A stretch of DNA of 35,498 bases from Pseudanabaena sp. SR411 (GTDB lineage: Bacteria > Cyanobacteriota > Cyanobacteriia > Pseudanabaenales > Pseudanabaenaceae). The notes under the pieces are model-generated. The model was not told the origin of the DNA. It worked only from the letters and a program-made list of their open reading frames with translations, and did not search any database. The position numbers and the translations under genes were made by a program. Every line of letters begins with the position of its first letter. Positions within the stretch are counted from its first letter, which is position 1. Positions 7,924 to 17,900 of the stretch are shown one piece after another. The DNA is taken from positions 1 through 35,498 of the forward strand of contig NZ_NDHW01000209.1 in assembly GCF_002251945.1 (NCBI RefSeq), given 5' to 3'.

Positions 7924-7962
7924 GAAAATAGAGGAGGGTGCTAAGCACCCTCCTCTATTTTC
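7924..7962. terminator. Palindrome after the DUF2808 gene
   Basis: GAAAATAGAGGAGGGTGC (7924-7941), TAA, then the exact complement (7945-7962) ending CTATTTTC. It lies 29 bp after the stop codon and separates this unit from surE. Confidence 0.75.
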
Positions 7963-8006
7963 TGGTTTTATTGATATAGTTTTTCAGACCTTGTGCAACT
8001 TCAAGT

Positions 8007-8792
8007 ATGAACATTTTAATTAGTAATGATGATGGCATTTATGCAGCGGGGGTAAGAGCGTTAGCTGAGGCTCTGAGTGATACTGAGCATCGGATTACGG
8101 TGGTATGTCCAGATCGAGAGCGATCGGCTACAGGACATGCCCTAACTTTGCAAGAACCTTTACGAGTTGATCAAATCGAAGGGGTTTATCCATCCAATAT
8201 TGAAGCTTGGGCTTGCTCTGGTACACCTTCGGACACAGTGAAATTAGCACTTGATGCATTATTAAGCGATCGCCCTGATCTCGTATTATCAGGCATTAAT
8301 CGCGGTGCAAATTTAGGAACTGATGTTTTATACTCTGGAACAGTATCGGCAGCAATGGAAGGCGTACTGGAAGGTGTGCCAAGTATTGCTTTTAGTTTGA
8401 CTAGCTTTGCCCATTTAGATTTTAGCGCGGCGGCAAATTTCGCTAAGAAAATGGTCAATATGATCGCAACTTATCCACTAGAAGAAGCAATTCTCTTGAA
8501 TGTAAATATTCCTGCCATTCCAGAGTCAGATATTTGCGGTGCTGTTGTTACTCGTTTAGGAATTCGTCGCTATAAGGATTTATTTGAAAAACGTATTGAT
8601 CCGCGTGGCAAAACTTACTACTGGCTATCAGGTGTAGTGGTTGAAGAAGAAGCAGAAGCTGATACAGATATTCAAGCGATTAGAGATAATTACGTGACGA
8701 TTACGCCCCTCAAATATGACTTAACTCTAGCCACGGCAATTCCTTTTATGAATACATGGACAGAAAAGCTAACCACTCTGACAGGATCGTAA
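8007..8792 (+). CDS. surE: 5'/3'-nucleotidase SurE
   Basis: Metal-dependent phosphatase that removes phosphate from nucleoside 5'- and 3'-monophosphates and also acts on polyphosphate in some species. The metal ligands are seen as D8 and D9 in NDDG, S40 in PDRERSATG and N98 in SGINRGANLG. The family blocks VVCPDRERSATGHALTLQEPLR and DVLYSGTVSAAMEG are intact. Length (261 residues) is normal. Upstream is a terminator and downstream a 103-bp hairpin element, so it is probably monocistronic. No clear ribosome binding site is seen before the ATG. Confidence 0.96.
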   Translation: MNILISNDDGIYAAGVRALAEALSDTEHRITVVCPDRERSATGHALTLQEPLRVDQIEGVYPSNIEAWACSGTPSDTVKLALDALLSDRPDLVLSGINRGANLGTDVLYSGTVSAAMEGVLEGVPSIAFSLTSFAHLDFSAAANFAKKMVNMIATYPLEEAILLNVNIPAIPESDICGAVVTRLGIRRYKDLFEKRIDPRGKTYYWLSGVVVEEEAEADTDIQAIRDNYVTITPLKYDLTLATAIPFMNTWTEKLTTLTGS

Positions 8793-8796
8793 TACA

Positions 8797-8900
8797 TACA
8801 GCGCTTTACGCTCAAACCCAAACCAAGAAAAAATTTGAAAGCGTTGCTAAGCAACGCTTTCAAATTTTTTCTTGTGGTTCGTTTGATCAGCAATAGCTGT
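8797..8900. repeat. 103-bp dispersed hairpin element, copy 2
   Basis: Begins TACAGCGCTTTACGCTCAAA and ends near GATCAGCAATAGCTGT. The central hairpin has perfect 23-bp arms (8825-8847, 8851-8873; TAA loop). It is the same design as 178-280 (reverse) and 28744-28846 (same orientation). It lies between the convergent surE and LD-carboxypeptidase genes, where it may also act as a terminator. Confidence 0.85.
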
Positions 8901-8913
8901 AAGAGCGGCGCTT

Positions 8914-9822
8914 TTATGTATTTGGGCGCGAATAGGTTAGAGTTCCTTGATTGGCATCAATCTCTGCCATGCAGCCAACAGGTAGCGGCGCATTTTCGCC
9001 ATCATGCCCAAAGGGTAAGTTCATCACAATCGGAATTCCTAAATCCGTCAGGCGATCGCGCCATACTTCTTCCATTGTAAAACTGGGAGTAGAAACTTCT
9101 GATTGGCTAAACCGACCGATCACAATACCTTTTAACTTTTGCAGATGCCCCGACCAACGCCAATGGGTTAACATGCGATCAACTCGATAAGGAGCCTCGG
9201 ATACATCTTCAATTGCTAGAATTACATTTTCCAGATCAGGACAAATATCTGTACCAATGATATGCGTTGCGAGAGTTAAGTTTGCGGGTAAGAGAACGCC
9301 TGTAGCTTGTCCATTTCCCCATCCTTCTCCTGACAAGGTGATCGCATTAATTTTTCCTTCGAGCCAATCAAATAACTGCTGTTGCGATCGCTCAGGTTCA
9401 TTGCCTAACGTCGTGATTACTGGCGCATGTAAGCCACCAATTCCCTTATGTTTAGCAAAGCCCCAGAGTAGCGCCGTAATATCAGAAAAACCGATTAACC
9501 ATTTAGGGCGATCGCTCAGTTCTTGCCAATCGATTTTTTCGAGTAGGCGCATCGAGCCATAACCACCCCGCGCACAGGCGATCGCCACAGAGTCAGGATC
9601 ATTCCATGCATCAATTAATTGCTGACACCGTTCCTCATCGGTTCCTGCCAGATAGCCCCAAGGCTGACTGAGATGCTCAGGTATCACCAGTTCATAACCG
9701 CGATCGCGCCAGACTTTTAGCCCTTGCTCAAAGCGTTCCCATTCACGCAATGCACCACTCGGAGCAATGACACGAACTTTTTGAGAGGGGGTAATAATCG
9801 AAGGGAATTTAGTTGAATGCAT
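8914..9822 (-). CDS. ldcA: Murein LD-carboxypeptidase (S66 family, LdcA/MccF-like)
   Basis: Serine peptidase that cleaves the bond between meso-diaminopimelate and the terminal D-alanine of tetrapeptides during peptidoglycan recycling. Candidate catalytic residues are S90 in ARGGYGSMR, E205 in AIEDVSEAPYR and H273 in FGHDGENAPLPVG. The segment WLIGFSDITALLWG is a family hallmark. The 302-residue length is normal, and there is no signal peptide, so it acts in the cytoplasm. The related MccF proteins (microcin C immunity) have the same fold, but the housekeeping LdcA role is more likely. Confidence 0.9.
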   Translation of the reverse strand: MHSTKFPSIITPSQKVRVIAPSGALREWERFEQGLKVWRDRGYELVIPEHLSQPWGYLAGTDEERCQQLIDAWNDPDSVAIACARGGYGSMRLLEKIDWQELSDRPKWLIGFSDITALLWGFAKHKGIGGLHAPVITTLGNEPERSQQQLFDWLEGKINAITLSGEGWGNGQATGVLLPANLTLATHIIGTDICPDLENVILAIEDVSEAPYRVDRMLTHWRWSGHLQKLKGIVIGRFSQSEVSTPSFTMEEVWRDRLTDLGIPIVMNLPFGHDGENAPLPVGCMAEIDANQGTLTYSRPNT

Positions 9823-9932
9823 AGTTTATAAATATAGCAATTACTCACTGATGTTACGTGAAAAGAATTCTTGCTATGGCATAAGTCTGGGGCTTGCCCT
9901 GTGGCACAGCCCCTTGTATCTAGGAAGAAAAG

Positions 9933-9972
9933 TATAGCAATGTAAGTTTTGCTTAGAACATAAAACCCAAAA
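9933..9972 (+). repeat. Dispersed 40-bp repeat leading into a hairpin
   Basis: TATAGCAATGTAAGTTTTGC followed by TTAGAACATAAAACCCAAAA. A reverse-strand copy at 14841-14880 matches at 35 of 40 positions. Here the repeat runs directly into the palindrome at 9962-10016. Confidence 0.7.
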
Positions 9973-10016
9973 GATGAGTGGCGGCGCTTTGCACCGCCAC
10001 TCATCTTTTGGGTTTT
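9962..10016. repeat. Hairpin with AAAACCCAAAAGA arms
   Basis: AAAACCCAAAAGATGAGTGG.. (9962-9984) pairs with 9994-10016 around CGCTTTGCA. It lies between the kinase 3' end and the start of the LD-carboxypeptidase gene, both on the reverse strand. Confidence 0.8.
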
Positions 10017-10132
10017 GAAAGGATAAAATCTTTACTGAACTCCGACAAAATTCAGACAAAATTCAAATTGTTTATGTACGGGCAATCCCCCCGTGGTTGC
10101 CCCTGCTTGTCTATCAGCAGGAGATGTGTCAT

Positions 10133-13100
10133 CTACTTTCCACGTAACATCAGTAAATTATTAGAATTTTGGATTTGTTCTATACCAATGATAATTTGTT
10201 CTAAAAGAATTTTGGCATTTTCAGGTAATTCTCTTTTTTTACTAGTTTCTTCCAATATACTAGCTCGTTTAGCAATACCTGTAATCCCGATCGCGGCACT
10301 AGAGCCTTTAATAAAATGGGCTTCATGCTCAACTTCAGCATACTGCTGTTGAGAGATGGCGATTTCTAGTGCTTCTAAATGTTCAGGCAATGAGCTAACA
10401 AAAGCCTGTAGAAGTTCTTGCTTAAATTCAGTATTTCCGCCAGATATTTCCTCAAGATATTCCCAATCTATTTCTATAATAAATTCAGAATTAGTGGAAC
10501 TTTGATCTAGCTTATTAGTGGGATAGATATTCAACAAAGAATCTTCAACGTCAGAATTTAACTCAGAATTTAACTTAGTTGAACTGCGATTAGCAAATAC
10601 TTGTCCCCAGTGAGATAGTTTTTTCACTAAATCTTCCTTACGCACAGGTTTACTTAGATAATCATCCATCCCTGAAGCTAAACAGCGATCGCGATCTTCT
10701 TGCATAGCGTTAGCCGTCAGCGCAATGATAATCACATTAGCCCCAGAATAACCTGCTGCTGCTTCTAAAGCCCGAATTTGGCGACTGGCGCTATAACCAT
10801 CTAAAATCGGCATTTGACAATCCATCAAAATGATATCGTAATGGATTTGCGAAAACAGCTCTAAAACCTCCTGTCCATTTGCCGCGATATCAGCCTGATA
10901 TCCTAAACTCTGAAGCTGATTAATCGCCACTTTTTGATTAACTAAACTATCCTCGGCAAGTAAAATTTTTAGATTGGATGGTAAGACGGGAGGAAGAATA
11001 CATAACGGATAAATGGGAGGTTCAAAAACTAATTTCTGGGTAATCCCTGAGATGCTTTCAATCAAACAATGTAAAAGACGCATCTTGCGAACAGGTTTGC
11101 GAAGATACTCAGTAAACCCAATCTCGATCATGCGCGTAGCATCTCCACTTTGATCGAGAGATGTCAACATCACCAAGTGGATATCTTTGAGATTTGCAGA
11201 ACTTTTAATTTGTATCCCTAGTTGCTCACCATCAAGTTCAGGCATTTGTTTATCAAGGATGGCAATTTGATATGGATCAGTTTCGGCGATCGCCCTCTCT
11301 AGATAAGATAAGGTCAAACTAGATTGCTGAATTGTATCAACACGCATCCCAAAGCTACTGAGTTGATGATAGAGAATATTGCAATTAGTAATACTATCGT
11401 CAACTACAAGTACTCTCACACCTTCTAAGATTTCAGCACCCGCATCGTTGCGAGGACATTCGCTCTGTTTCTGAAATGTAACTACAAACCAAAAAGTCGA
11501 ACCTCTATTCTCTTCACTTTGGAGATGGATTTCACCACCCATTAACTCTACAATTTGCTTACATATTGCTAAGCCTAAGCCAGTACCACCGTATTGACGA
11601 GTTGTCGAGGCATCAACTTGAGTAAATGGCTGAAACAACTTTGTTTGGGCTGCTAGGGAAATACCAATACCAGTATCAATAATCGCAAACTTCAAAACTG
11701 CATCACTCTCAAATTCGGATTGGAGCGTTACCTCAATTGTGACTTCACCTTTTGCGGTAAACTTGATGGCATTGTTAGTCAAATTTAGTAAAACTTGGCG
11801 TAGACGACTAACATCACCTCGTAAACATTTTGGCACATTGGGATGAATAAATGATGCTAGTTCAATGCCTTTAAAATACGCTGATGGCGCGAGAATTTCT
11901 GTGATCTCTTCGATGCTGACATCTAAATCAAAGTCAAGATTCTCTAATTGCATTTCACCTGCTTCTAATTTAGAGAAGTCGAGAATTTCATTGATTAAAT
12001 TTAATAAGTGATCGCCACTAGAACGAATTGTGTTGGCAAAGTCTCTCTGACGAGCATCGAGATCTGTGTCCAGTAATAATCCTGTCATGCCGATTACCGC
12101 GTTCATAGGAGTGCGAATCTCATGACTCATGGTTGCTAAGAAAGAACTTTTTGCCATTGTGGCTTGTTCAGCTTCTAAACGGGCATTCTCCAAGGCAACA
12201 TTCTGCTCTTGCAAAAGTTTAAGTTGTTCTTTTTCTTGAGCCAGCAATCGTGACTGGGAGATCGCAATCCCAATTTGATCGGCAAGTTGGCTCATTAGGT
12301 TGATTTCAAAGGATTCCCAATGTCTTGGTGCTGAACATTGATGGGCGATCAACAATCCCCATAACTGCTCATTTTCAAGAATGGGAACAACTAGATTTGC
12401 TTGTACTTGGAAACTTGTCAAAAGTTCCTTGTGGCATTCACTGAGATCAGACTCAGCAACATGATCGATCGCTAACTTTCGTCCTTTTTGATAGAATTGC
12501 CAATATCCTGATTGAAAGCAAGTATCTTGAATATTCGTATTCAATGAGGATCGCCATTTCGGATTGATGGATTCTACTTCTACAGATCCACTCCAATCAG
12601 ACTGAAATCGGTAAATGAGGACACGATCGGCTCTTACAAATTTGCGGATCTCGCCAACAGATGTATTGAGAATCTCTTTCAGATTTAAGGATTGGCGAAT
12701 GCGTAAAGCTATATCAGATAGTAGAAGCGATCGCCAGTTCTGTTTGTGTAAGTCTCTTTCAACCTTACGCTTTTCCATGAATTGACCGATCTGTCTACTG
12801 ATCGCTGTGACTACGTTAAGTAGTTCGGGACTAGAATTTTGGCATTGACGGCTGAACATCGTAATCACAGCTAGAATTGTCTCATTCTCACCACATACAG
12901 GAAAACTTAATGCATAGTTGATACCTACTTTTTTAACAGCTTCTGATTTGTAAAAATTAGGATATTGGTCAATCTCCACACACTTAGCAGATCCCTCAGC
13001 CCAAACCGAACCAATCAAACCAGATCCATATTCAACTGACATTAGTTGATGCATTTGGATTAGTTCTGTTGCGTCAATTGTTGGTTTGGTATAACTCGTC

Positions 13101-14236
13101 ATGAGGGTCAAAGTGCGGGGATAGTTACTGGTAAGCCACAGTTCTGCAATATCCCAAGATAATTGTTCACACAATGTGCGTAAGATGCGGATTGCCGCGC
13201 TACTAAAGCTAGATGATTCGGTTAGAACTCGCGCGATTTGATTTTGGGCAGACACCAATTTTTCGGTTTGCTGGCGATGAAAGCGATCTTGTTCAGCTTC
13301 CTTTTGAGAAGTAATATCTTTAGCAACGCCTAGAAATCCTGTAATCTCTTTCTGCTCGTTACGAATGGCTGTAATCGATAGTAAAACAGGAATGCGATCG
13401 CCATTCTTACAAATATAAGTCCAGTCTTTCTCAAATACTTCTCCCAACTTTGCCTTAGCTGTAAATACTTCAAAGCCAACTTCAATAGGTTGATTTAATT
13501 CGGCTGATAATTGATGTGAACTCTCTGTGATTTCTTCAATATCATGGAAGATTTCAGGGCTTTTGCCTATGATCTCTGATGCGTTATATCCCAACATCAA
13601 TTCTGCACCTGAGTTAAAGGATTGAATAGTACCTTGCAAGTCAGTGGCAATAATTGCCAAATTCACACTATCCAAAATTGCTTGTTGCAGCATCGATACT
13701 TTCTTCGAGGACTCAAGTACAGTTACAAGGAGATTTGCAGCTTCATTGTTGCGCCTTAACTCTAACTGGCTGATGACTAGGCGACTGAGGGCTTCGAGTT
13801 GTTGAATTTGGATAGATGTCAAGTTCCGTGGCTGGCGATCTATTACACATAAAGTACCTAAGATGAAATTATCGGAAGTTTTTAAAGGGACACCAGCATA
13901 AAAGCGAATATGCGGATCGTTAACTACCAAAGGATTATTAGCAAAACGAGGATCTTGAAGTGTATCGGTCACTAGCAAAATGGCTTCGTTAGCAACTGCA
14001 TGGGCGCAAAAGGAAATGTCGCGTGGTGTCTCTGATACATCAACACCAATACAGGACTTAAACCATTGCCGATCGCGATCAATTAAAGATATCAAGGAGA
14101 TCGGTGTGCCGCAGATACTAGCAGCTAGTTGAATCAAGTCATCGTATTCCTGCTCTGGCAATGTATCGAGAATGTTATATCTCTCAAGGGCAGCTTGGCG
14201 ATCGCTTTCATTCAATGGTACTTGAGGCTTTTGCAT
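10133..14236 (-). CDS. Hybrid histidine kinase GAF-PAS-GAF-GAF(CBCR-like)-HisKA-HATPase-REC-REC-HPT
   Basis: A 1367-residue cytoplasmic sensor with a complete internal phosphorelay. Domains: GAF 20-165; PAS with PAC end about 185-315; GAF about 330-490; GAF about 505-665; HisKA with H705 (SHEIRTP); HATPase with N822, DTGIGIS and GGTGLGL; REC 941-1055 (D995, K1047); REC 1090-1205 (D1139, K1196); HPT 1255-1360 with H1307 in HFIKGSS. The third GAF has DTCF at 571-574 and a CH pair at 601-602, with C573 and C601 28 residues apart, the pattern of DXCF cyanobacteriochromes that bind a bilin through two cysteines. There is no membrane segment. It may therefore sense light, though bilin binding is inference. 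No response-regulator gene is adjacent. There is no output domain, so it would signal by passing phosphate from the HPT. Confidence 0.93.
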   Translation of the reverse strand: MQKPQVPLNESDRQAALERYNILDTLPEQEYDDLIQLAASICGTPISLISLIDRDRQWFKSCIGVDVSETPRDISFCAHAVANEAILLVTDTLQDPRFANNPLVVNDPHIRFYAGVPLKTSDNFILGTLCVIDRQPRNLTSIQIQQLEALSRLVISQLELRRNNEAANLLVTVLESSKKVSMLQQAILDSVNLAIIATDLQGTIQSFNSGAELMLGYNASEIIGKSPEIFHDIEEITESSHQLSAELNQPIEVGFEVFTAKAKLGEVFEKDWTYICKNGDRIPVLLSITAIRNEQKEITGFLGVAKDITSQKEAEQDRFHRQQTEKLVSAQNQIARVLTESSSFSSAAIRILRTLCEQLSWDIAELWLTSNYPRTLTLMTSYTKPTIDATELIQMHQLMSVEYGSGLIGSVWAEGSAKCVEIDQYPNFYKSEAVKKVGINYALSFPVCGENETILAVITMFSRQCQNSSPELLNVVTAISRQIGQFMEKRKVERDLHKQNWRSLLLSDIALRIRQSLNLKEILNTSVGEIRKFVRADRVLIYRFQSDWSGSVEVESINPKWRSSLNTNIQDTCFQSGYWQFYQKGRKLAIDHVAESDLSECHKELLTSFQVQANLVVPILENEQLWGLLIAHQCSAPRHWESFEINLMSQLADQIGIAISQSRLLAQEKEQLKLLQEQNVALENARLEAEQATMAKSSFLATMSHEIRTPMNAVIGMTGLLLDTDLDARQRDFANTIRSSGDHLLNLINEILDFSKLEAGEMQLENLDFDLDVSIEEITEILAPSAYFKGIELASFIHPNVPKCLRGDVSRLRQVLLNLTNNAIKFTAKGEVTIEVTLQSEFESDAVLKFAIIDTGIGISLAAQTKLFQPFTQVDASTTRQYGGTGLGLAICKQIVELMGGEIHLQSEENRGSTFWFVVTFQKQSECPRNDAGAEILEGVRVLVVDDSITNCNILYHQLSSFGMRVDTIQQSSLTLSYLERAIAETDPYQIAILDKQMPELDGEQLGIQIKSSANLKDIHLVMLTSLDQSGDATRMIEIGFTEYLRKPVRKMRLLHCLIESISGITQKLVFEPPIYPLCILPPVLPSNLKILLAEDSLVNQKVAINQLQSLGYQADIAANGQEVLELFSQIHYDIILMDCQMPILDGYSASRQIRALEAAAGYSGANVIIIALTANAMQEDRDRCLASGMDDYLSKPVRKEDLVKKLSHWGQVFANRSSTKLNSELNSDVEDSLLNIYPTNKLDQSSTNSEFIIEIDWEYLEEISGGNTEFKQELLQAFVSSLPEHLEALEIAISQQQYAEVEHEAHFIKGSSAAIGITGIAKRASILEETSKKRELPENAKILLEQIIIGIEQIQNSNNLLMLRGK

Positions 14237-14305
14237 AATGTTAGATCAAATAAATATTGTAGTTGATCGCTTATCCCCCCGTTTCGTCGAAACTCTCATA
14301 ACTAT

Positions 14306-14386
14306 TACAGCGCAAAGTGCTGAATTAAACTCCAGAGAAATTTTTGAAAGCGCTGCAAGCTGTGCTTTCAAAAATTTCTCTGGACT
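14306..14386. repeat. Hairpin element, second subfamily, copy 1
   Basis: TACAGCGCAAAGTGCTGAAT starts the unit. The stem TCCAGAGAAATTTTTGAAAG.. (14331-14351) pairs with 14364-14384. The same pairing of a CAGCGC/GCGCTG mini-stem, TTTAA spacer and CCAGA-armed long stem occurs at 24601-24679 and 30186-30265. Confidence 0.75.
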
Positions 14387-14415
14387 ACTCAAAAGCCTTA
14401 ACAGGCTGTAGTTAC

Positions 14416-14438
14416 AAAAACACCCGATAGGTGTTTTT
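14416..14438. terminator. Terminator-like stem-loop without an obvious gene
   Basis: AAAAACACC-CGATA-GGTGTTTTT, followed by further T on the plus strand. It has the form of an intrinsic terminator on both strands. On the plus strand no gene precedes it. On the minus strand it lies about 180 bp before the kinase start, where it could act as an attenuator. Confidence 0.6.
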
Positions 14439-14501
14439 TTGTGATTATTCAGGATAGTTATAATCCTAAATCCGATTTAGACAGATTGTAAAAAGACAGT
14501 T

Positions 14502-14532
14502 TAGAATGGCGGCGCAAAGCGCCGCCATTCTA
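14502..14532. repeat. Perfect palindrome TAGAATGGCGGCGC-AAA
   Basis: 14-bp arms (14502-14515, 14519-14532). The arm shares GAATGGCGGCGC with the hairpin at 14895-14933, and the two flank the transposase fragment. Confidence 0.8.
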
Positions 14533-14594
14533 TAGCAAAAAAGGGAAAGATAGGACATAATATTAAGACAGGAGAGAAAGAAAAAGAACCGAAA

Positions 14595-14792
14595 ATGACA
14601 GCAGCTTACAGCATAGATTTACGAGAGAAAGCAGTATCAGCTATTGTTAGAGGAGGAAAAAAGAGTCACGTCTGCCGAACCTTGAACATCAGCAGAAATA
14701 CCTTAGATCAGTGGCTAAAACGGAGAGAAGATAAAGGAAGTCTAGCACCAGAAGAGTATCGACTTAGTCAAGCTTTCTGCTATCTATCCTAA
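14595..14792 (+). pseudogene. IS630-type transposase, N-terminal fragment
   Basis: Encodes 65 residues beginning MTAAYSIDLREKAVSAIVRG. The first 50 or so match the helix-turn-helix head of IS630-family transposases (YSxDLRxKAxxAxxRG...VCRxLNISRNTLxxWLKRRE). The remainder of the catalytic domain is missing: the frame ends shortly after SLAPEE in an unrelated tail, and no continuation was seen in the next 140 bp. It is therefore a remnant, bounded on both sides by GAATGGCGGCGC palindromes. A function as a free DNA-binding protein is possible but unsupported. Confidence 0.8.
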
Positions 14793-14840
14793 CTATCCAT
14801 TTTTTTGCTATAGAAGCTACTTGGCAAGCCGCAACTCGAT

Positions 14841-14880
14841 TCTTGGGCTTTATGTCCTAAGCAAAACTTGCATTGTTATA
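14841..14880 (-). repeat. Dispersed 40-bp repeat, second copy (reverse)
   Basis: On the reverse strand it reads TATAACAATGCAAGTTTTGC and continues to CATAAAGCCCAAGA. It differs from 9933-9972 at five positions, all transitions. Beyond it, GAGTTGCGGCTTGCC resembles a decayed left arm of the 9962-10016 hairpin. Confidence 0.65.
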
Positions 14881-14894
14881 TAATTCCCCAAAAA

Positions 14895-14933
14895 GAGAAA
14901 GAATGGCGGCGCTTTGCGCCGCTATTCTTTCTC
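14895..14933. terminator. Palindrome at the 3' end of sbcC
   Basis: GAGAAAGAATGGCGGCGC, TTT, then the complement with one mismatch. It overlaps the sbcC stop codon (14932-14934) and is placed to end sbcC transcripts. Confidence 0.75.
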
Positions 14934-17900
14934 AGATTCTAACTAATTCTGAACCATTGATTGATTTGCGAACATGAATTTGGGTAGGTAATCGCTCAGC
15001 TAAGGACTGAATATGCGTAATCACACCAATCAGACGATCCTGTTGGCGTAAGGATTCGAGGATTTGGGTAACACTTTCGAGGGTTTCACTGTCGAGCGTA
15101 CCGAACCCTTCATCAAGGAAGAGGCTACCCAGTTCGATTCCCATTGACAATCTTTCCGATAGAGCAAGTGCCATTGAGAGGGAAGCGGCAAAGGTTTCGC
15201 CACCTGAGAGCGTTTTGACGCGCCGCTTTTCGCCACCATTCCAATTATCCGCTACCCAATAGTCACCACTTTCAATTTGGAGGATATAGCGATCTTCAGA
15301 CAGTTGTTGCAAGAGAACTGAGGCTCGATGAGCGAGTTCCTGTTGCAAACTGTCGAGAATATATTCCTGAAAGCGATTGGACTGTAAATCTTGGGCGAGG
15401 GTGTGATAGGTTTGCTCTTGCGACTGTAGGGCAATTTTACGCTCTTCCAATTCCTGCGATTCTTGACGTTTTTGTTGGGCTTGCTCTAGCCATGCTTTGA
15501 TGGAGGCGCGGCTTTCACTTGCTATTTGTAAAGCTTGTTCGGCTTGATGAGATTTCTCCCGCAATTTTGCGATCGCCCGTTCATCGGTTTGGCGATCACT
15601 AATTGACTCCGCACACATTTGTAAGCGCGTGGTTACGTCCTGCTCTTGACGCTGATAGTTCTCGATTTGCTGTTGCCATGCGTCCATTTGAGATCGCGCC
15701 GTTTGAGCAGCCAGAAATTCTAATTCGGTAAAGTTTACAGAGTTAAGCTCCTTTTGCCAGTTAGATTCCTGTTGCGCTTGCTCAGAAATTGCAAGATCGT
15801 GATTTTCTTGAGCTTTAGTTGCCGATTCCTCGCGTTTAGCAAAGGTTTCACGGGCTTGTTGATATTTAGTTTCGATGGCTTTGAGGCGATCGCTTAGTTC
15901 CGTCTTTGCTTGCTCAATACTTTGACGCAAGGATTCATAAGTCTTGCCATCGGTAATTTCTAGCAACCGTTGCGAAATTTCCTGTAGTTGCGATGCTCTA
16001 AGTACTTTTTCCTGTGCTGATTTATCAGATTCTGTTTGGGCTAATTGCAGATTTTCTTGGCTAGTTTTAAGTTTGTTTTCGACATTTTGACAGGCGATCG
16101 CCATTTCCTTTTGTTCAGCAATTAGCTTGAGATAACCAGACTCTTGAGCTTCAAGTACTTGGCGATCGCGCAGGATATCTGCTGCTTGCCAAGCCGATTG
16201 GAGAACTTGATCAATCTGTTTTTGTAATTTGGCAACTTGTAATTCTAAATCATTAATTTCTTGATTTTGAGTTTGAAATTGTTGCTGCGAAGCTTCCAGA
16301 CTTGCCTCAATTTTCACCTTGTCCTGTAATAATTTCGCTAACTGACGTTCAGTGACTTCTTTCTGTTTTAACAATGCTGCCGTATCGATTAATTCTAGTT
16401 CAGGAAGTTCAGGTAATCCTGCCAAATTATAAAGATGATTACATACAGGGCAATGATCGCCATCATGCAATTCGGCACGTAAAGCATTAGCATGACTAGT
16501 TTGTAAGGCTTGCAGATTAGAAGTTTCCGCTTCCTTGAGAGCATGATTAGCAACTTGAAAATCATTTTCTGCTGTAGCGATCGCCTGTTGCGATTTTTCT
16601 AGTTGTTGCGTGAATTTCTGAATTTCAGTTTGTAACTGGGTAGATTTTTGCTGCTGCTTAGTCAGATTATTTTGCAAAATCTGCCATTGCGTGAGAGGTT
16701 CGGCAACTTGGCGCAATTGTTCGAGTCTAGCGGGATCATACTGAGAGCTTTTGAGGGAAACTTCAAGGGATTGCAAATTTTGCATAATGGCTTGCAAATC
16801 TGATTCTGCTTGAGTTACAGCCTTAGTTGCTTCTTTGAGAACTTGCGATCGCTCTAAAACATTCTGATTAGCACGTTCTAATTCAGTTTCTGATTGTTGT
16901 TGCTGTATATGCAGCGATTCAGCCAAGGCGAGATTGCGCTCTTGAGCTTCGATATGGCTTTGGGCGGCGATTTGCTCAGTGCGCGATTGTGCATAGGCTT
17001 GTTGCTGCTGATCGAGATCAAGCTTAGCAAGTTCTAGCTGTTTATGCGTATGGGCAAGATCGGCGATCGCAGTTTCCACGCGCTTACGCACAGTTTGTAG
17101 GACTGTCCAAGTTCCCATGATCGAATTCGCTAACTGAGCATTTCGCAATTGATTTTCTAAAACTTGGATTTGTGATGCATCCTGTTGCAATTGCGCTAAT
17201 TTCACGGAAAGCTTTTGATATTGCTGGATTTGAGCAAAGAGTCTTTCCTCAGCTTCTAACAGTTTGTGACTTTGCTTTGCTTGGATGTCCAAGTCAGGAA
17301 TTGCAATTTCTAGATTTGCTAATTCTAATTGTTGAGATTCTACTTCCTCTTTAGTTGGTGCTTGCATCCCTTCAAGGACTTTATCTAAACCTTCACGCTC
17401 AGCTTTAAATCGACTGGTGCGATCGCTTGCCTCCTTCCGCATTTGCTCGAATATTTGAAATCCTGCCAGCTGCCGCAAAATCTCACGCCGCTTACCAGCC
17501 TCACCTTTAAGGAATTCATCAAACTGTCCCTGCGGCAAAATGATTACACGGGTAAAAGTCTTAAAGTCCATGCCGATAATCTCTGCGGCGTTTTGGGTAC
17601 TACATCTTTCCCATTCTTCGCCAACTAATTCTTCTAACATGAAATTTGGAACAGCAGTTTTGCCACGGTTGCGCCATGTGCGGACAGCCTTGTATTCAGT
17701 CTGTCGCATCACAAACCGAAATTCTACTCTTAATTGCTTAGCCCCTTGACTGACTAATTCCTTGGGTGAGCTGGGCTTCTGAGATACTTCGTCATACAGT
17801 GCAAAGGTCATCGCATCCAAAAGCGAAGTTTTCCCTGCTCCCGTTGCGCCTGTAATCGCAAACAAATCAAGGCTCGTAAAATCTAACAGTTGACGAGTAC

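Larger units (their letters stand above)
14237..14594. other. Repeat-bearing intergenic region upstream of the large kinase
   Basis: This 358-bp gap holds a subfamily-two hairpin element (14306-14386), an intrinsic-terminator-like stem not attached to any visible gene (14416-14438) and a perfect GGCGGCGC palindrome (14502-14532). The kinase promoter should lie here on the reverse strand. No further gene was seen. Confidence 0.6.

Noticed and set aside
9717-10059. Reverse-strand open frames upstream of the LD-carboxypeptidase
   Set aside because: They cross a hairpin and overlap the real gene in another frame; the sequence has no protein-like pattern.
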